Notes: generated from the letters alone by a model not told the origin. A DNA stretch of 43,004 nucleotides from CAYRLW01 sp964425215 (GCA_964425215.1 CAYRLW010000029.1:1-43004); one strand, 5' to 3'. Shown: positions 7,442-16,576, counted from the stretch's first letter. Numbers and translations are program-made.

Positions 7442-9943
7442 TCAGGTAAGGTAGGACGAAAGCCTCCGGTAGGCTTGGTTCACCACTCCCTTTTGTACCA
7501 CATCCACCGAAGCTCCCAATTCGTCGATTAGGGTTTCTACGCTGGAAAGACTTTCATTCAGGGCCGTGTGAAAGCCCCGGGAACATTTAAACCAGTAGGT
7601 CCCCGCCTGATCGGTGAAGAGACAGATAAAACCCAATTCGTTTTTCCCGGGCCTCCAAAGAGCCGGGGTAACCGTAAGATTTAGGTTTTCCAACAGCTCC
7701 GGTAAATCGGTTTTTACGTCGAAGTTTTGTTTTTTTGGCCACTTCTTTTCCACCGCATCGTGGAGTTCCAACGCGGGGAGCAGGGAAAAGATCAGTTCTA
7801 ATTTTTCCCCCGCCAAAAGGGTGAACCGGTTTTTCAGAAGGATAACCCCCTTCAGTTCCCGGTACATCTTAGCGGCCTCCTGTCCTAGCTCCGGCCGTAG
7901 GCGTTCTAGCCGTTCCCAGGGAAGGATCACCGTCTTAACTCCCTTTATCTTTTCAATCTCAAAGATCTCTCCGGCGATTTTTACCCGGTTGGTAAAGTCG
8001 CGAATCTGTTTGGGTTTTGTTTCCGCCTTATCGGTTTTTCCTATCAAGCCTTCGTACAACGTGGGGCTTATTTTTGCCAGGGCGCTCTTCGGTAACGGAG
8101 AGACGGACATGGCGTACATTCGGGTGGTCCGGACTATCTCTCCCGCCACGATATACAGGGGATCTTCGCGGAACATGACCGAACCGGGATGGATTAGAAT
8201 ACGGTCGGCCGTAAGGCTCCGGTACATGTCCCGGCCTTCTCGGACGCAGACAAATTGAATAAGCCCCCGGGCAACGGCGCAGAGGTAATCCTCCGTAGGT
8301 CCCCCGGAAAGAATGGGAACGCCCATATCGGAAACGATCAATTCCAATTGATCCTTTACGTTGGAAATTTCATTCATCGCCCGTTCGTCGAGATAATTTT
8401 TAACGCAAAATTTTTCCTTATCCTTGGACGCCTTGTAGGCTCGGTACAATTTAAGATAGGAAACAAAGTCTCCCGCGGGATCCCGAAAGGTATGATGGGC
8501 CCTTCGGGCGTCGGTTTCCTCTCCCGGAGGAAGAATGTAGGGACTTTGGGTGGATAGAAAGGCCGCTGAAACGATGGTTTCTTCCGTTACCTGGGGGTAC
8601 CGTAAAATCGCTTCCACAATAATCCTCGATTGCCGAGGGGCCAGGGGGAATTGGGCCATCATCTTTCCTACCTTGGAAAGGGAGCGGTCCGGATCCAGGG
8701 CGTCCAAAAGGTTGAGCGTTTCGATGGCCGCTAAAAGTCCTTCCCGGTTGGGAGGAGAGATAAAATCAAACTCCTCAAAGGCCGTAACGCCCAATTCGGC
8801 CATCCGGAGAACCACCTCCGAAAGATCGGTTCTAAAAATTTCCTCGGTGGTAAAGAGGGGCCGGTTCTCAAAATCCTTGCGGGTATAGAGCCGGTAGCAG
8901 GTCCCTTCCCGGGTTCGACCGGCCCGGCCCTTTCGCTGGTTGCACGAGGCCTTGGAAATGGGGGCTTCGATAAGGCTGGAGGTGAAAGTTCGGGGATTAT
9001 AGTGGTTTAGTTTAGCCAACCCGGAATCGATAACCGTGGTAATCCCATCGATGGTGACGGACGTTTCGGCGATGTTGGTCGAAACAACCACCTTGGTTTT
9101 CCCTGGTGGTGGGGGATCAAAAACCCGTTCCTGTTCATCCTTTCCCAGCCTTCCGTACAGGGGTAATAAATGAAGGGATCTTCCAACCCTTCCCGTGGCA
9201 AGGCGGTTCATACAGTCTTTTATAGCCTTTTCACCGGACAGAAAGATAAGAATATCCCCTTCCCGTTTTTCGGAGACCACCCGTTCTACTATTTCCTCAA
9301 TTTTAATCAGTTGGGCTTCCAGGGCCGCTTGCCCCATGGCCGAACCCGATACCGTTGGGTCTATGGCTGGGGCATCGTAAATGAGGGTAACCGGATAGGT
9401 GATGGCGTCGATTTTTACGACGGGACATTCACCGAAATATTCGGAAAATATTTGAGCGTTAATCGTGGCCGAAGAAACTATGACCTTGAAGTCGCTTCGG
9501 GTTTCCAACACCCGTTTTAAAAGACCTAGAATAAAATCGATGTTCAGGCTCCGTTCGTGGGCTTCGTCCACGATCAAAACCCCGTATTTGGAAAGATAGG
9601 GGTCCAGCTTCATTTCCTGGAGCAGGATCCCGTCGGTCATTATTTTTATGGCCGTACTTTGGTTGGTCTTATCTTCGAACCTCATTTTATAGCCCACCAC
9701 ACCGGGGATGGAAGCGTTCATCTGGCGGGCTATGTATTCACTTACCGACACCGCGGCGATTCTCCGGGGTTGGGTTACCCCGATAATTCCATGTTGTGAA
9801 AATCCAGCGTCGTGAAGGATGACCGGGAGCTGGGTGGTCTTTCCTGACCCTGTGGGGCTTTCCACCACCACTACTTGGCTACTTTTTAGAGCCTCCAGGA
9901 TCATATCCTTGTGTTTATAGACCGGTAAGTCAAAATAATTCAT
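7442..9943 (-). CDS. hrpA: DEAH-box ATP-dependent helicase, HrpA/HrpB family
   Basis: The 833-residue protein carries superfamily 2 DEAH motifs in order: Walker A SPTGSGKTTQ (about 29-38), TQPRRIAAVSV (motif Ia), DEAH at 126-129 (motif II), SSATINAQ (158-164, motif III) and QRKGRAGRTREG (motif VI). The winged-helix/ratchet region and a C-terminal OB-like region (FTNRVKIAGEIFEIEKIKG) follow. The family unwinds RNA or rescues colliding ribosomes. Its length is nearer HrpB (about 810) than E. coli HrpA (about 1300), but the DEAH/RHA helicase core reads as HrpA-like, so the symbol is tentative. No Shine-Dalgarno sequence precedes the ATG. A TATAGT box ends 6 bases before it. Confidence 0.88.
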   Translation of the reverse strand: MNYFDLPVYKHKDMILEALKSSQVVVVESPTGSGKTTQLPVILHDAGFSQHGIIGVTQPRRIAAVSVSEYIARQMNASIPGVVGYKMRFEDKTNQSTAIKIMTDGILLQEMKLDPYLSKYGVLIVDEAHERSLNIDFILGLLKRVLETRSDFKVIVSSATINAQIFSEYFGECPVVKIDAITYPVTLIYDAPAIDPTVSGSAMGQAALEAQLIKIEEIVERVVSEKREGDILIFLSGEKAIKDCMNRLATGRVGRSLHLLPLYGRLGKDEQERVFDPPPPGKTKVVVSTNIAETSVTIDGITTVIDSGLAKLNHYNPRTFTSSLIEAPISKASCNQRKGRAGRTREGTCYRLYTRKDFENRPLFTTEEIFRTDLSEVVLRMAELGVTAFEEFDFISPPNREGLLAAIETLNLLDALDPDRSLSKVGKMMAQFPLAPRQSRIIVEAILRYPQVTEETIVSAAFLSTQSPYILPPGEETDARRAHHTFRDPAGDFVSYLKLYRAYKASKDKEKFCVKNYLDERAMNEISNVKDQLELIVSDMGVPILSGGPTEDYLCAVARGLIQFVCVREGRDMYRSLTADRILIHPGSVMFREDPLYIVAGEIVRTTRMYAMSVSPLPKSALAKISPTLYEGLIGKTDKAETKPKQIRDFTNRVKIAGEIFEIEKIKGVKTVILPWERLERLRPELGQEAAKMYRELKGVILLKNRFTLLAGEKLELIFSLLPALELHDAVEKKWPKKQNFDVKTDLPELLENLNLTVTPALWRPGKNELGFICLFTDQAGTYWFKCSRGFHTALNESLSSVETLIDELGASVDVVQKGVVNQAYRRLSSYLT

Positions 9944-9949
9944 GGGTCC

Positions 9950-9978
9950 ACTATACTCTCAACGATCGGTTCCCACAA
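9950..9978 (-). promoter_or_regulatory. Candidate promoter for the helicase gene, predicted leaderless
   Basis: On the minus strand TTGTGG (9973-9978, weak) is followed by 17 bases and TATAGT (9950-9955, 5/6), then 6 bases to the ATG at 9943. The predicted +1 coincides with the start codon. Confidence 0.5.
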
Positions 9979-10162
9979 TCCTTGAGCCCCCTCTAAAAAC
10001 CGTTTATTTTTGAGACTCTTTCAAGAATCTATTACTTTTGAATTCGATTTGTACTTCGCTAAAAGCGCCGTAACCGTAGGAAAAATAGCCACAGGAACCG
10101 TAAAGGTCCCTTTCCTTTTTTGAGAAATATGATATTCTTATAATATATGGAGGAAAGAACCA

Positions 10163-12826
10163 ATGGCTAAGCAGAAGTATGTGTACTTCTTCGGTGAAGG
10201 AAAAGCTGAAGGAGACGCCAAGATGAAGGATCTCCTTGGCGGAAAAGGGGCGAATCTCGCGGAGATGATGAATTTGGGCGTGCCCGTTCCCCCGGGGTTT
10301 ACTATTTCCACGGAAGTATGCGCGGCGTTTTACGAAAATAAAGAAAAATATCCCGAGGGTCTAGAGAAGGAAGTCCAAGACCATTTAAAGCATTTGGAAA
10401 CGGTAATGGGGAAAAAGTTAGGCGATCCGGAGGATCCTCTCTTGGTTTCTGTCCGCTCCGGCGCGGCGATTTCCATGCCCGGAATGATGGATACGATTCT
10501 TAACCTGGGGATGAACGACAAGGCGGTTCTGGGCTTGGCGAACAAAACGGGAAATCCCCGGTTCGCCTGGGACGCGTACCGCCGGTTTATTCAAATGTAC
10601 GGAGACGTGGTGCTGGGGGTTCCCCACGACGCCTTTGAACACGCCCTATCGGAAATGAAAAAAGCAAAAAAAGTGGAATTGGATACGGCGTTGAGCGATC
10701 AGGATCTGAAGGTCCTTGTGGAGGAGTACAAAAAGATCGTTAAAAAGCACGTTAAAAAGGACTTTCCCCAGGATCCAAAGGAACAGCTGTGGGGGGCCAT
10801 AAACGCGGTTTTCGGTTCATGGATGAACGAACGGGCCATCAAGTACCGAGAGTTGAACAACATTAAGGGACTCAAGGGTACGGCGGTAACGGTCCAATCC
10901 ATGGTGTTCGGAAACTTTGGTGACGATTCGGGGACAGGGGTCTGCTTTAGCCGGGATCCTTCCACGGGGAAAAATGAATTCTACGGGGAATTTCTTATGA
11001 ACGCCCAGGGCGAAGACGTGGTCGCCGGTATTCGAACCCCGGAAAAAATCGCCTCCCTGGCAAAGAAAAATAAAAAGGTGTACGAACAGCTAGTGGATAT
11101 CAAAGACCGGATGGAACACCACTTTAAAGATATGCAGGATATGGAGTTCACCGTCCAACAGGGAACCCTGTTCCTTTTGCAGACCCGAACCGGCAAACGA
11201 AGCGGCGCGGCGGCGGTAAAGTGCGCGGTGGACATGGTCGCCGAAGGTTTAATCGATAAGAATACCGCTATTCTTCGGGTAACCCCGGAACACTTGGATC
11301 AATTACTCCATCCCAATATCGATCCTAAGGCACAAAAAACGCTTAAATCCCTGACCAAGGGCCTCAACGCTTCTCCGGGGGCCGCCTGCGGACGAATCGT
11401 GTTTACCGCTAAGGAAGCGGAAGAATGGGCTGGTCGGGCCGAAAAAGTCCTGTTGGTCCGAAAAGACACCAGCCCCGAGGATATCGGCGGGATGGTGGTT
11501 TCCCAGGGTATTCTTACATCCACCGGCGGTATGACAAGCCACGCGGCGGTGGTCGCCCGGGGCATGGGTACTCCCTGCGTCGCCGGCGCCAAGGGTGTAT
11601 CCGTTCAAGGGAAAAAAGTAGTTATCGGAGAGAAAACCTTTAAAGAAGGGGATTGGATTACCATAGACGGCTCCACGGGGGACGTTTACGAGGGTCAAGC
11701 TCCCCTGGTAACGCCAAAAATTTCCAAGGATATGGAAACCTTCCTAGGCTGGTGCGATGAGGTCCGCTCAACGTCGGTGCGGGGCAACGTTAAGGGCTTC
11801 GCTATTCGTACCAACGCCGACCAGCCCGAGGACGCAAAACGGGCCTTTGATTTTGGCGCCCAGGGCGTGGGTCTCTGCCGAACGGAACACATGTTCTTTG
11901 AAAAGGAAAAACTCATCCACTTCCGCGCCATGATCGTTTCTGATACCGAAACGGAACGGAAAGAGGCCTTGAAGAAAATTCTTCCCCTGCAAAAGAAGGA
12001 TTTCTTTGGGATTTTCAAAGCTATGGAAGGCCGGCCGGTTACCATCCGGCTCTTGGATCCGCCGCTCCACGAGTTTGTTCCCCACACGAAGGAAGAGGTC
12101 GCCGAATTGGCCGCCCAAATCGGCGTTAAGGCCAAGGACCTTCAGCCTAAAATCGATAAGCTTCACGAGTCTAACCCCATGCTGGGGCATCGGGGCTGTC
12201 GATTGGCGGTCACCTATCCGGAAATTTACGATATGCAGGTGGAGGCGATCGTTCTCGCGGCGGTGGACTGCGTTAAAAAGGGTATTCCCGTAGACCCGGA
12301 AATCATGATTCCCATCGTCTGCGACGAACAGGAGCTGGCCCTGCTAAGGCCCGCCGCCGAAGCGGTTATCGCCCGGGTCCTGGAAAAGGCCAAGGTAAAG
12401 TTGGATATCAAAATTGGTACCATGATCGAGGTTCCCCGGGCGGCGCTGTTGGCGAATAAAATCGCTGAGTACGCGGACTTCTTCAGCTTTGGGACCAACG
12501 ATCTTACCCAAATGACCTTTGCCTTTAGCCGGGACGACGCGGCGTCCTTTTTACCCACCTATCTCAGCAAGGAGGTACTCCCCACGGATCCCTTTAAATC
12601 GGTGGACGAAGAGGGGGTGGGTCTTCTGATGGACTGGGCAACCACGAAGGGCCGGAGCGTAAAAAACGACCTAAAGGTTGGAATTTGCGGCGAACAGGGA
12701 GGAGATCCGGCGACCATCGATTTCTGCTATCGAACCGGTTTGAATTACGTTTCCTGTTCTCCCTTCCGGGTTCCCCTGGCCCGGCTCGCGGGAGCCCAGG
12801 CGGTTTTAAGGAATCAAAAAAAATAA
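10163..12826 (+). CDS. ppdK: Pyruvate, phosphate dikinase
   Basis: The enzyme interconverts pyruvate + ATP + Pi with phosphoenolpyruvate + AMP + PPi. In fermentative bacteria it often runs toward pyruvate in PPi-based glycolysis. The 887-residue protein is full length. It has the N-terminal nucleotide-binding domain (GGKGANLAEM, SVRSGAAISMPGMMDT), the central phosphohistidine domain with GGMTSHAAVVARGMGTPC (His460), and the C-terminal PEP/pyruvate barrel (GLCRTEHMFF, GHRGCRL, FSFGTNDLTQM, CGEQGGD, and YVSCSPFRVP with the catalytic Cys). GGAGG (10149-10153) precedes the ATG by 9 bases. A TATAAT lies just upstream (10139-10144), but its distance to the ribosome site makes it uncertain as the true -10. 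It appears to be monocistronic. Confidence 0.97.
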   Translation: MAKQKYVYFFGEGKAEGDAKMKDLLGGKGANLAEMMNLGVPVPPGFTISTEVCAAFYENKEKYPEGLEKEVQDHLKHLETVMGKKLGDPEDPLLVSVRSGAAISMPGMMDTILNLGMNDKAVLGLANKTGNPRFAWDAYRRFIQMYGDVVLGVPHDAFEHALSEMKKAKKVELDTALSDQDLKVLVEEYKKIVKKHVKKDFPQDPKEQLWGAINAVFGSWMNERAIKYRELNNIKGLKGTAVTVQSMVFGNFGDDSGTGVCFSRDPSTGKNEFYGEFLMNAQGEDVVAGIRTPEKIASLAKKNKKVYEQLVDIKDRMEHHFKDMQDMEFTVQQGTLFLLQTRTGKRSGAAAVKCAVDMVAEGLIDKNTAILRVTPEHLDQLLHPNIDPKAQKTLKSLTKGLNASPGAACGRIVFTAKEAEEWAGRAEKVLLVRKDTSPEDIGGMVVSQGILTSTGGMTSHAAVVARGMGTPCVAGAKGVSVQGKKVVIGEKTFKEGDWITIDGSTGDVYEGQAPLVTPKISKDMETFLGWCDEVRSTSVRGNVKGFAIRTNADQPEDAKRAFDFGAQGVGLCRTEHMFFEKEKLIHFRAMIVSDTETERKEALKKILPLQKKDFFGIFKAMEGRPVTIRLLDPPLHEFVPHTKEEVAELAAQIGVKAKDLQPKIDKLHESNPMLGHRGCRLAVTYPEIYDMQVEAIVLAAVDCVKKGIPVDPEIMIPIVCDEQELALLRPAAEAVIARVLEKAKVKLDIKIGTMIEVPRAALLANKIAEYADFFSFGTNDLTQMTFAFSRDDAASFLPTYLSKEVLPTDPFKSVDEEGVGLLMDWATTKGRSVKNDLKVGICGEQGGDPATIDFCYRTGLNYVSCSPFRVPLARLAGAQAVLRNQKK

Positions 12827-12835
12827 GGTAAAAGG

Positions 12836-12873
12836 GACGCACTTTCAAAACTCAGAGAGTTTGAATGTGCGTC
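12836..12873. terminator. Hairpin after ppdK, related to the repeat at 33414
   Basis: GACGCAC (12836-12842) pairs with GTGCGTC (12867-12873). Inside this, TTCAAAACTC and GAGTTTGAA pair with one bulge around the loop AGA. There is no T-run. The core, CTTTCAAAACTCAG followed by GAGTTTGAA, is nearly identical to the hairpin at 33414-33446, including the loop. It is therefore a member of a dispersed palindromic family that may have been recruited as a terminator. Confidence 0.55.
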
Positions 12874-12940
12874 AAGAATCCTGGTTCAGGGAGCTCAAGG
12901 CTTCTCGGGTCCCCCTGGGTTAGAAAACCGTTTTAATTAC

Positions 12941-12967
12941 CGGTAGGTTCCACCGGGGAACCTACCG
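12941..12967 (+). terminator. Perfect 11-bp hairpin upstream of the ABC binding-protein gene
   Basis: CGGTAGGTTCC (12941-12951) pairs perfectly with GGAACCTACCG (12957-12967) around a 5-base loop. AATTAGTTTTG follows. It ends 22 bases before the start of the next gene, so it is either the ppdK terminator or a leader element of the transporter operon. No known riboswitch pattern was recognised around it. Confidence 0.5.
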
Positions 12968-12989
12968 AATTAGTTTTGTAGGATTTTGT

Positions 12990-13674
12990 ATGTATCGTAG
13001 TAGAAATGTTTGGACCTTTCTTCTTCTTCTTTTTCCCCTGTTAGGATTCGCCCAAACTCCCGTGACCCTGTACACCCTAAAGGGACCGTCGGGGGTAGGG
13101 ATGCTGAAGCTCTTTGATCAGAGCCCCGAAATCGCGGGGTTTCCCCTGGGTTTAAAGGCCCTCCCTTCGGCGGATCTGATGGTCGCTAAGTTTATTTCCG
13201 GAGAAGCGGAACTGGGTATCCTGCCACCCAACGTGGCGGCCAAACTGTATTCCGCAGGCCGGCCCCTTAGGATCGCCGCGGTGGTGGGGCAGGGCATGGT
13301 ACGGCTATTGACCTCCGACCCCTCAATCCAAAGACTGGCTGATTTAAAAGGAAAAACCGTGGAAGTGGCGGGTCAGGGGGCTACGCCGGATTTTGTGTTC
13401 CGCCGGATCCTCGCGTCCCAAGGGTTTGACCTACAAAAGGATATTCATTTAAGTTATGCTCTGGCGTACCCGGAGACAGCCCAAATGCTCATCGCGGGAC
13501 GAATANNNNNNNNNNNNNNNNNNNNNNNNNNNNNNNNNNNNNNNNNNNNNNNNNNNNNNNNNNNNNNNNNNNNNNNNNNNNNNNNNNNNNNNNNNNNNNN
13601 NNNNNGATTTTTCTCCTCCCTCTATCGGGGGTAAACTTCCTGGCGCGGATTTTTACCTTCCAGATGAAAAATAA
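12990..13674 (+). CDS. NitT/TauT-family ABC transporter substrate-binding protein, broken by a scaffold gap
   Basis: The N-terminal part (172 residues before the gap) has a signal peptide (about 1-21, ending FAQ) and a periplasmic binding fold of the SsuA/THI5-like type: KFISGEAELGILPPNVAAKL, LADLKGKTVEVAGQG. After the N run the protein resumes in another frame as SIGGKLPGADFYLPDEK, ending at 13672-13674. That tail looks like the true C-terminus, so the N run does not reflect the real gap size. A typical family length near 320 residues suggests about 125 residues are missing. The substrate cannot be read (sulfonates, nitrate and thiamine precursors are all handled by this family). The stop overlaps the permease start by 11 bases. 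Confidence 0.8.
13506..13605. other. Scaffold gap (100 N)
   Basis: Exactly 100 N bases. The coding frames on the two sides of the substrate-binding protein gene do not agree across it, so 100 is a placeholder length. Confidence 0.98.
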
Positions 13675-14434
13675 GCCCCGTTCCCGATTCCAGATTCTCC
13701 TCTGGGGAATTTTGGGAATCGGGACCCTGCTTTTAATATGGTACCTTGCGGCCCGTAGGGTTGACAGTGATATCGTACTCCCAACGCCGGGGGCCACCGT
13801 ACAAAAGCTTGTAACCCTTTTGGGCACTGAAAAATTTCTCCTAGCCCTCGGTTCCAGCTTTCTGCGTTTTTTTGTGAGTATTGTCCTGTCCGTGCCCCTC
13901 TCTCTGGTCGTCGGAATCGCCGCGGGCCTGGACAAACGGGCTTTCTATTTTATAAAACCCTTTTTTTCCCTTATCTCGGCTACCCCTGTCCTTTCGATAA
14001 TTTTGATTCTTTTTTTATGGCTCGGTCAGGATCGAACCCCCATCGGTGCGGCCTTTTTAATGATTTTCCCCGTCATGGCATTCAACACCATCGAGGGTAT
14101 CCGTTCAGCGGACCCCCAACTGGTGGAATTGTTTACCGTGTACGGGGTACCGAGAAAATTAATTCTCCGTCATATCTATATCCCGACCCTCTTTCCCTTT
14201 ATCCTTGCGGGACTACGGAGTGTTTTCTCCCTTTCCTGGAAGGTTATTGTGGCCGCGGAGGTCCTTACCCAGCCGATCCCATCCTTGGGGGCGGGCATGC
14301 AAAACGCGAAGGCCCAATTGGAAACCACCGAACTGTTCGCGTGGACCATCGCTACGGTAATCTTTGCCGCCCTCACCGAAGGCCTTATCTCCATACCCCT
14401 GTGGGTTCAAAAAAAACGGAGCTCCCCTCGATGA
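13664..14434 (+). CDS. ABC transporter permease, NitT/TauT type
   Basis: The 256-residue protein has about six membrane segments and the inner-membrane permease (BPD) fold of the SsuC/TauC family. The region from about 145 onward holds the coupling loop (TVYGVPRKLILRHIYIPTL), which contacts the ATPase. The start ATG lies inside the 3' end of the substrate-binding protein gene, and its stop overlaps the ATPase start as ATGA, so the three genes form one coupled operon. It imports the ligand delivered by the neighbouring binding protein. The substrate is unknown. Confidence 0.9.
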   Translation: MKNKPRSRFQILLWGILGIGTLLLIWYLAARRVDSDIVLPTPGATVQKLVTLLGTEKFLLALGSSFLRFFVSIVLSVPLSLVVGIAAGLDKRAFYFIKPFFSLISATPVLSIILILFLWLGQDRTPIGAAFLMIFPVMAFNTIEGIRSADPQLVELFTVYGVPRKLILRHIYIPTLFPFILAGLRSVFSLSWKVIVAAEVLTQPIPSLGAGMQNAKAQLETTELFAWTIATVIFAALTEGLISIPLWVQKKRSSPR

Positions 14435-15141
14435 AGTGGGAAATTCGCGACCTTAGCTTTGGATACCCGGGCCTTCCGCTCTTTGATCGTTTTTCGTTAC
14501 GTATGGGGGATGAAAATCCCCTGGTTATTCTGGGACCCTCCGGTTGCGGAAAAACGACCCTTTTACGCCGTATCGCCTCCCTGCCCCCTTTTAATCCTCC
14601 CGTCAAACCCAGTTTTCCCCCCTTTTCGTTTGTTTTTCAAGAAAGCCGCCTGTTGCCCTGGCGATCGGTGGAGGATAACGTGGCAATTCCCCTGCTTGCC
14701 CCCCTGGGAAAGGAAAGAGCCTACGAACGGGCCAGGGCGTATCTTTCTTTGGTAGGCCTGGAAGGAAGGGAGCGATCGTATCCAGCGGGGCTTTCAGGGG
14801 GGCAGAGGCAGAGGGTCTCCATAGCCCGGGCCTTCGCATTCCCAAGCCAGGGAGTACTGTTAGACGAGCCCTTTCAATCCCTGGATCTACCCCTGCGGAT
14901 TCAACTCATGGATCTGGTTCTTACGCTTCTAAACAGGGAGCGCCGAAGCGCCGTCATGGTTACCCACGACCCCCGGGAAGCGATTTATATGGCCCAAAGA
15001 ATCGTCGTTCTTTCCGCGCCCCCCGTCCGTATCCTTATGGACGAAAGGGTCTCCTTGCATCAGGCCGATCGGGCTTATTCTTCCAAAACATCCGCCGAAT
15101 TGGAGGCCCGGCTTTTCGCGGCCCTTTCAAATTCGGTGTAA
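14431..15141 (+). CDS. ABC transporter ATPase, NitT/TauT type
   Basis: The 236-residue ATPase has Walker A GPSGCGKTT, Q-loop FVFQESRLLPWRSV, signature LSGGQRQRVSIARA, Walker B GVLLDEPF and the H-loop MVTHDPREA. It powers the preceding permease. The ATG at 14431 gives the normal family N-terminus (MKWEIRDLSFGYPG) and overlaps the permease stop by 4 bases. The frame is open much further upstream, but that part is antisense-like readthrough of the permease gene. Its last 67 bases overlap the 3' end of the convergent ecfT gene. Confidence 0.92.
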   Translation: MKWEIRDLSFGYPGLPLFDRFSLRMGDENPLVILGPSGCGKTTLLRRIASLPPFNPPVKPSFPPFSFVFQESRLLPWRSVEDNVAIPLLAPLGKERAYERARAYLSLVGLEGRERSYPAGLSGGQRQRVSIARAFAFPSQGVLLDEPFQSLDLPLRIQLMDLVLTLLNRERRSAVMVTHDPREAIYMAQRIVVLSAPPVRILMDERVSLHQADRAYSSKTSAELEARLFAALSNSV

Positions 15142-15827
15142 CTGAAGCCCCGGCTTTCCAAAGCCAGGGCAGTCTCTCCTGCGGCTTCCATTAAGCGTTC
15201 GGTCACCAGGAGTATCAAGGTGCCGTAAAAGCGGACCCCTTTTTTCCCTAAACGGGCGCGGTACGCCAGTTCGGTGGTTTCCCATACCTCAAATATTCGG
15301 GGAATAAAGGAGTGCATTAGGGATATGCTCAGGGCAAGCCGGGGCCGGTTAAGGGTGCACGCCCACCGTTTTGCCCAGGGAGCCGAGCTTTTCGAAAACC
15401 CCCAAACCAGGGGTGTTACCAAAATACTTTCCAGGTTCATAAGGGTTTTTCTAAGGTCCCTGGAGGTGGTGGTGGCAAAAAGCAGGGCCCCTCCGGCGAA
15501 GGAAATTCCAATACCCGCGATAAAGAAAATCCCTTGCAAAGCCCCCACCGGGTCAAAGTAGGGAGGGGTAAAACGGAACGCCTTGAGCAAAAAAACAAAA
15601 AAAGAAGTAACCAACAGGGGCCCGCTTCCCGAAAAGAGAAAGCCCGGGGTTAGCCGCGCCCCGAGGGAACCTAATAAAACCGCCAGGGCTCCAAGAGCGA
15701 GTCCCCACTCCCCTAAAAAGAAAGAGCCCAGGGTGACGGCTACAAGGATAAGAAATTTCGCCAGGGCGTTCATCCGGTGGAGCGCCGTATTCCCTGGTCT
15801 GTACGCGTAGGTGCCTAGGGAAGCCAC
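15075..15827 (-). CDS. bioN: ECF transporter transmembrane component EcfT (BioN-like)
   Basis: EcfT couples the S component BioY to the ATPase in energy-coupling-factor vitamin import. The protein (about 250 residues) has several membrane segments, the coupling-helix region with the family pattern ARLGKKGVRFYG, and the C-terminal ALESRGF motif. The GTG at 15825-15827 behind GAAGGA is preferred over an ATG 51 bases upstream, because it leaves a 13-base overlap with the ATPase gene rather than 64 and starts at the conserved LGTYAYRPGNTALHRMNALAK region. The 3' end overlaps the convergent ABC ATPase gene by 67 bases. Confidence 0.85.
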   Translation of the reverse strand: MASLGTYAYRPGNTALHRMNALAKFLILVAVTLGSFFLGEWGLALGALAVLLGSLGARLTPGFLFSGSGPLLVTSFFVFLLKAFRFTPPYFDPVGALQGIFFIAGIGISFAGGALLFATTTSRDLRKTLMNLESILVTPLVWGFSKSSAPWAKRWACTLNRPRLALSISLMHSFIPRIFEVWETTELAYRARLGKKGVRFYGTLILLVTERLMEAAGETALALESRGFSYTEFERAAKSRASNSADVLEE

Positions 15828-16576
15828 GTGCAGTCCTTCACCGAAGCGTACACCCTTCGGGGGTCCCGGACTCCCCATCGGGGATCCAGGGTCTCCACCA
15901 CACCCTCCGGTGGTCCATCGGCTTCGATTCTCCCCCGGTGCAGAATCACCAAGCGGTCGGCCAGGGCCAGGACTTTTTCCAGTTCGTGGGTCAGCAGAAT
16001 CACCGTTTTTCCCGTATTTTTAAGGTCCCGCAGGATCCGCAAAACCTGCAGTACCCCCGGCCAATCGAGGTTCGCGAAGGGTTCATCCAGGATCACCGTC
16101 CCACAGCCCATGGCCAGAACCCCTGCCACCGCGAGCCGCCTTTTTTCTCCCCCCGAAAGCCTCCGGGGAGGGCTGTCTTTTTTTTCTTCCAGACCCACGG
16201 CGGTCAGGGCGTCCCGGACTCGCTGGCCCACCTCCACCTCCGGCAGGTCCAAGTTACGGGGACCAAAGGCCGTATCCTCCTCCACGGTTTCCCCCACGAT
16301 TTGAGCGTCCGGGTCTTGAAACACCAGGCCCACCGAACGACGTATCAGGGCGGTCCGCTTACGGATATCCTGTCCCTGGTACAGAATCGTCCCCCGGCTG
16401 GGCTCCATCAATCCAACAAGAATACGCATCAGGACCGTTTTCCCCGAACCGTTGGACCCGGCGATAATCACGAACTGGGAGGGGAAAAGATCCAAGTCGA
16501 TATTCCGCAGAGCTTCGGTCCCGTCGGGGAACAGTTTACCAACACCCCGGATGCGGTACAAAAAATCAGGATTCAA
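15815..16576 (-). CDS. bioM: ECF transporter ATPase (BioM-like)
   Basis: The 253-residue ATPase has Walker A GSNGSGKTVLMR, the Q-loop region FQDPDAQIVGETVEEDTAFG (the DxDxQ..VEED pattern typical of ECF ATPases), signature LSGGEKRRLAVAGVLA, Walker B VILDEPFANLD and an H-loop LLTHELEKV. It drives biotin uptake with BioY and EcfT. The start is a TTG at 16574-16576 with GAGG four bases before it, overlapping the end of bioY by 11 bases. No ATG or GTG gives a full N-terminus. A single ATPase suggests a dedicated BioMNY-type transporter. Confidence 0.9.
   Translation of the reverse strand: MNPDFLYRIRGVGKLFPDGTEALRNIDLDLFPSQFVIIAGSNGSGKTVLMRILVGLMEPSRGTILYQGQDIRKRTALIRRSVGLVFQDPDAQIVGETVEEDTAFGPRNLDLPEVEVGQRVRDALTAVGLEEKKDSPPRRLSGGEKRRLAVAGVLAMGCGTVILDEPFANLDWPGVLQVLRILRDLKNTGKTVILLTHELEKVLALADRLVILHRGRIEADGPPEGVVETLDPRWGVRDPRRVYASVKDCTWLP

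Noticed and set aside
10139..10144. TATAAT as the ppdK -10
   Set aside because: Its expected +1 (about 10151) would fall inside the GGAGG ribosome site, and no -35 lies at the right distance, so it was not listed as a promoter.
12827..12989. Riboswitch (TPP or other) before the NitT/TauT-type importer
   Set aside because: Two hairpins are present, but no conserved riboswitch core such as the TPP CUGAGA/ACCUGA pattern could be found.
14017..14430. N-terminal extension of the ABC ATPase
   Set aside because: The extension overlaps the permease gene in another frame, is basic and of low order, and the family N-terminus begins at the ATG at 14431, which overlaps the permease stop.
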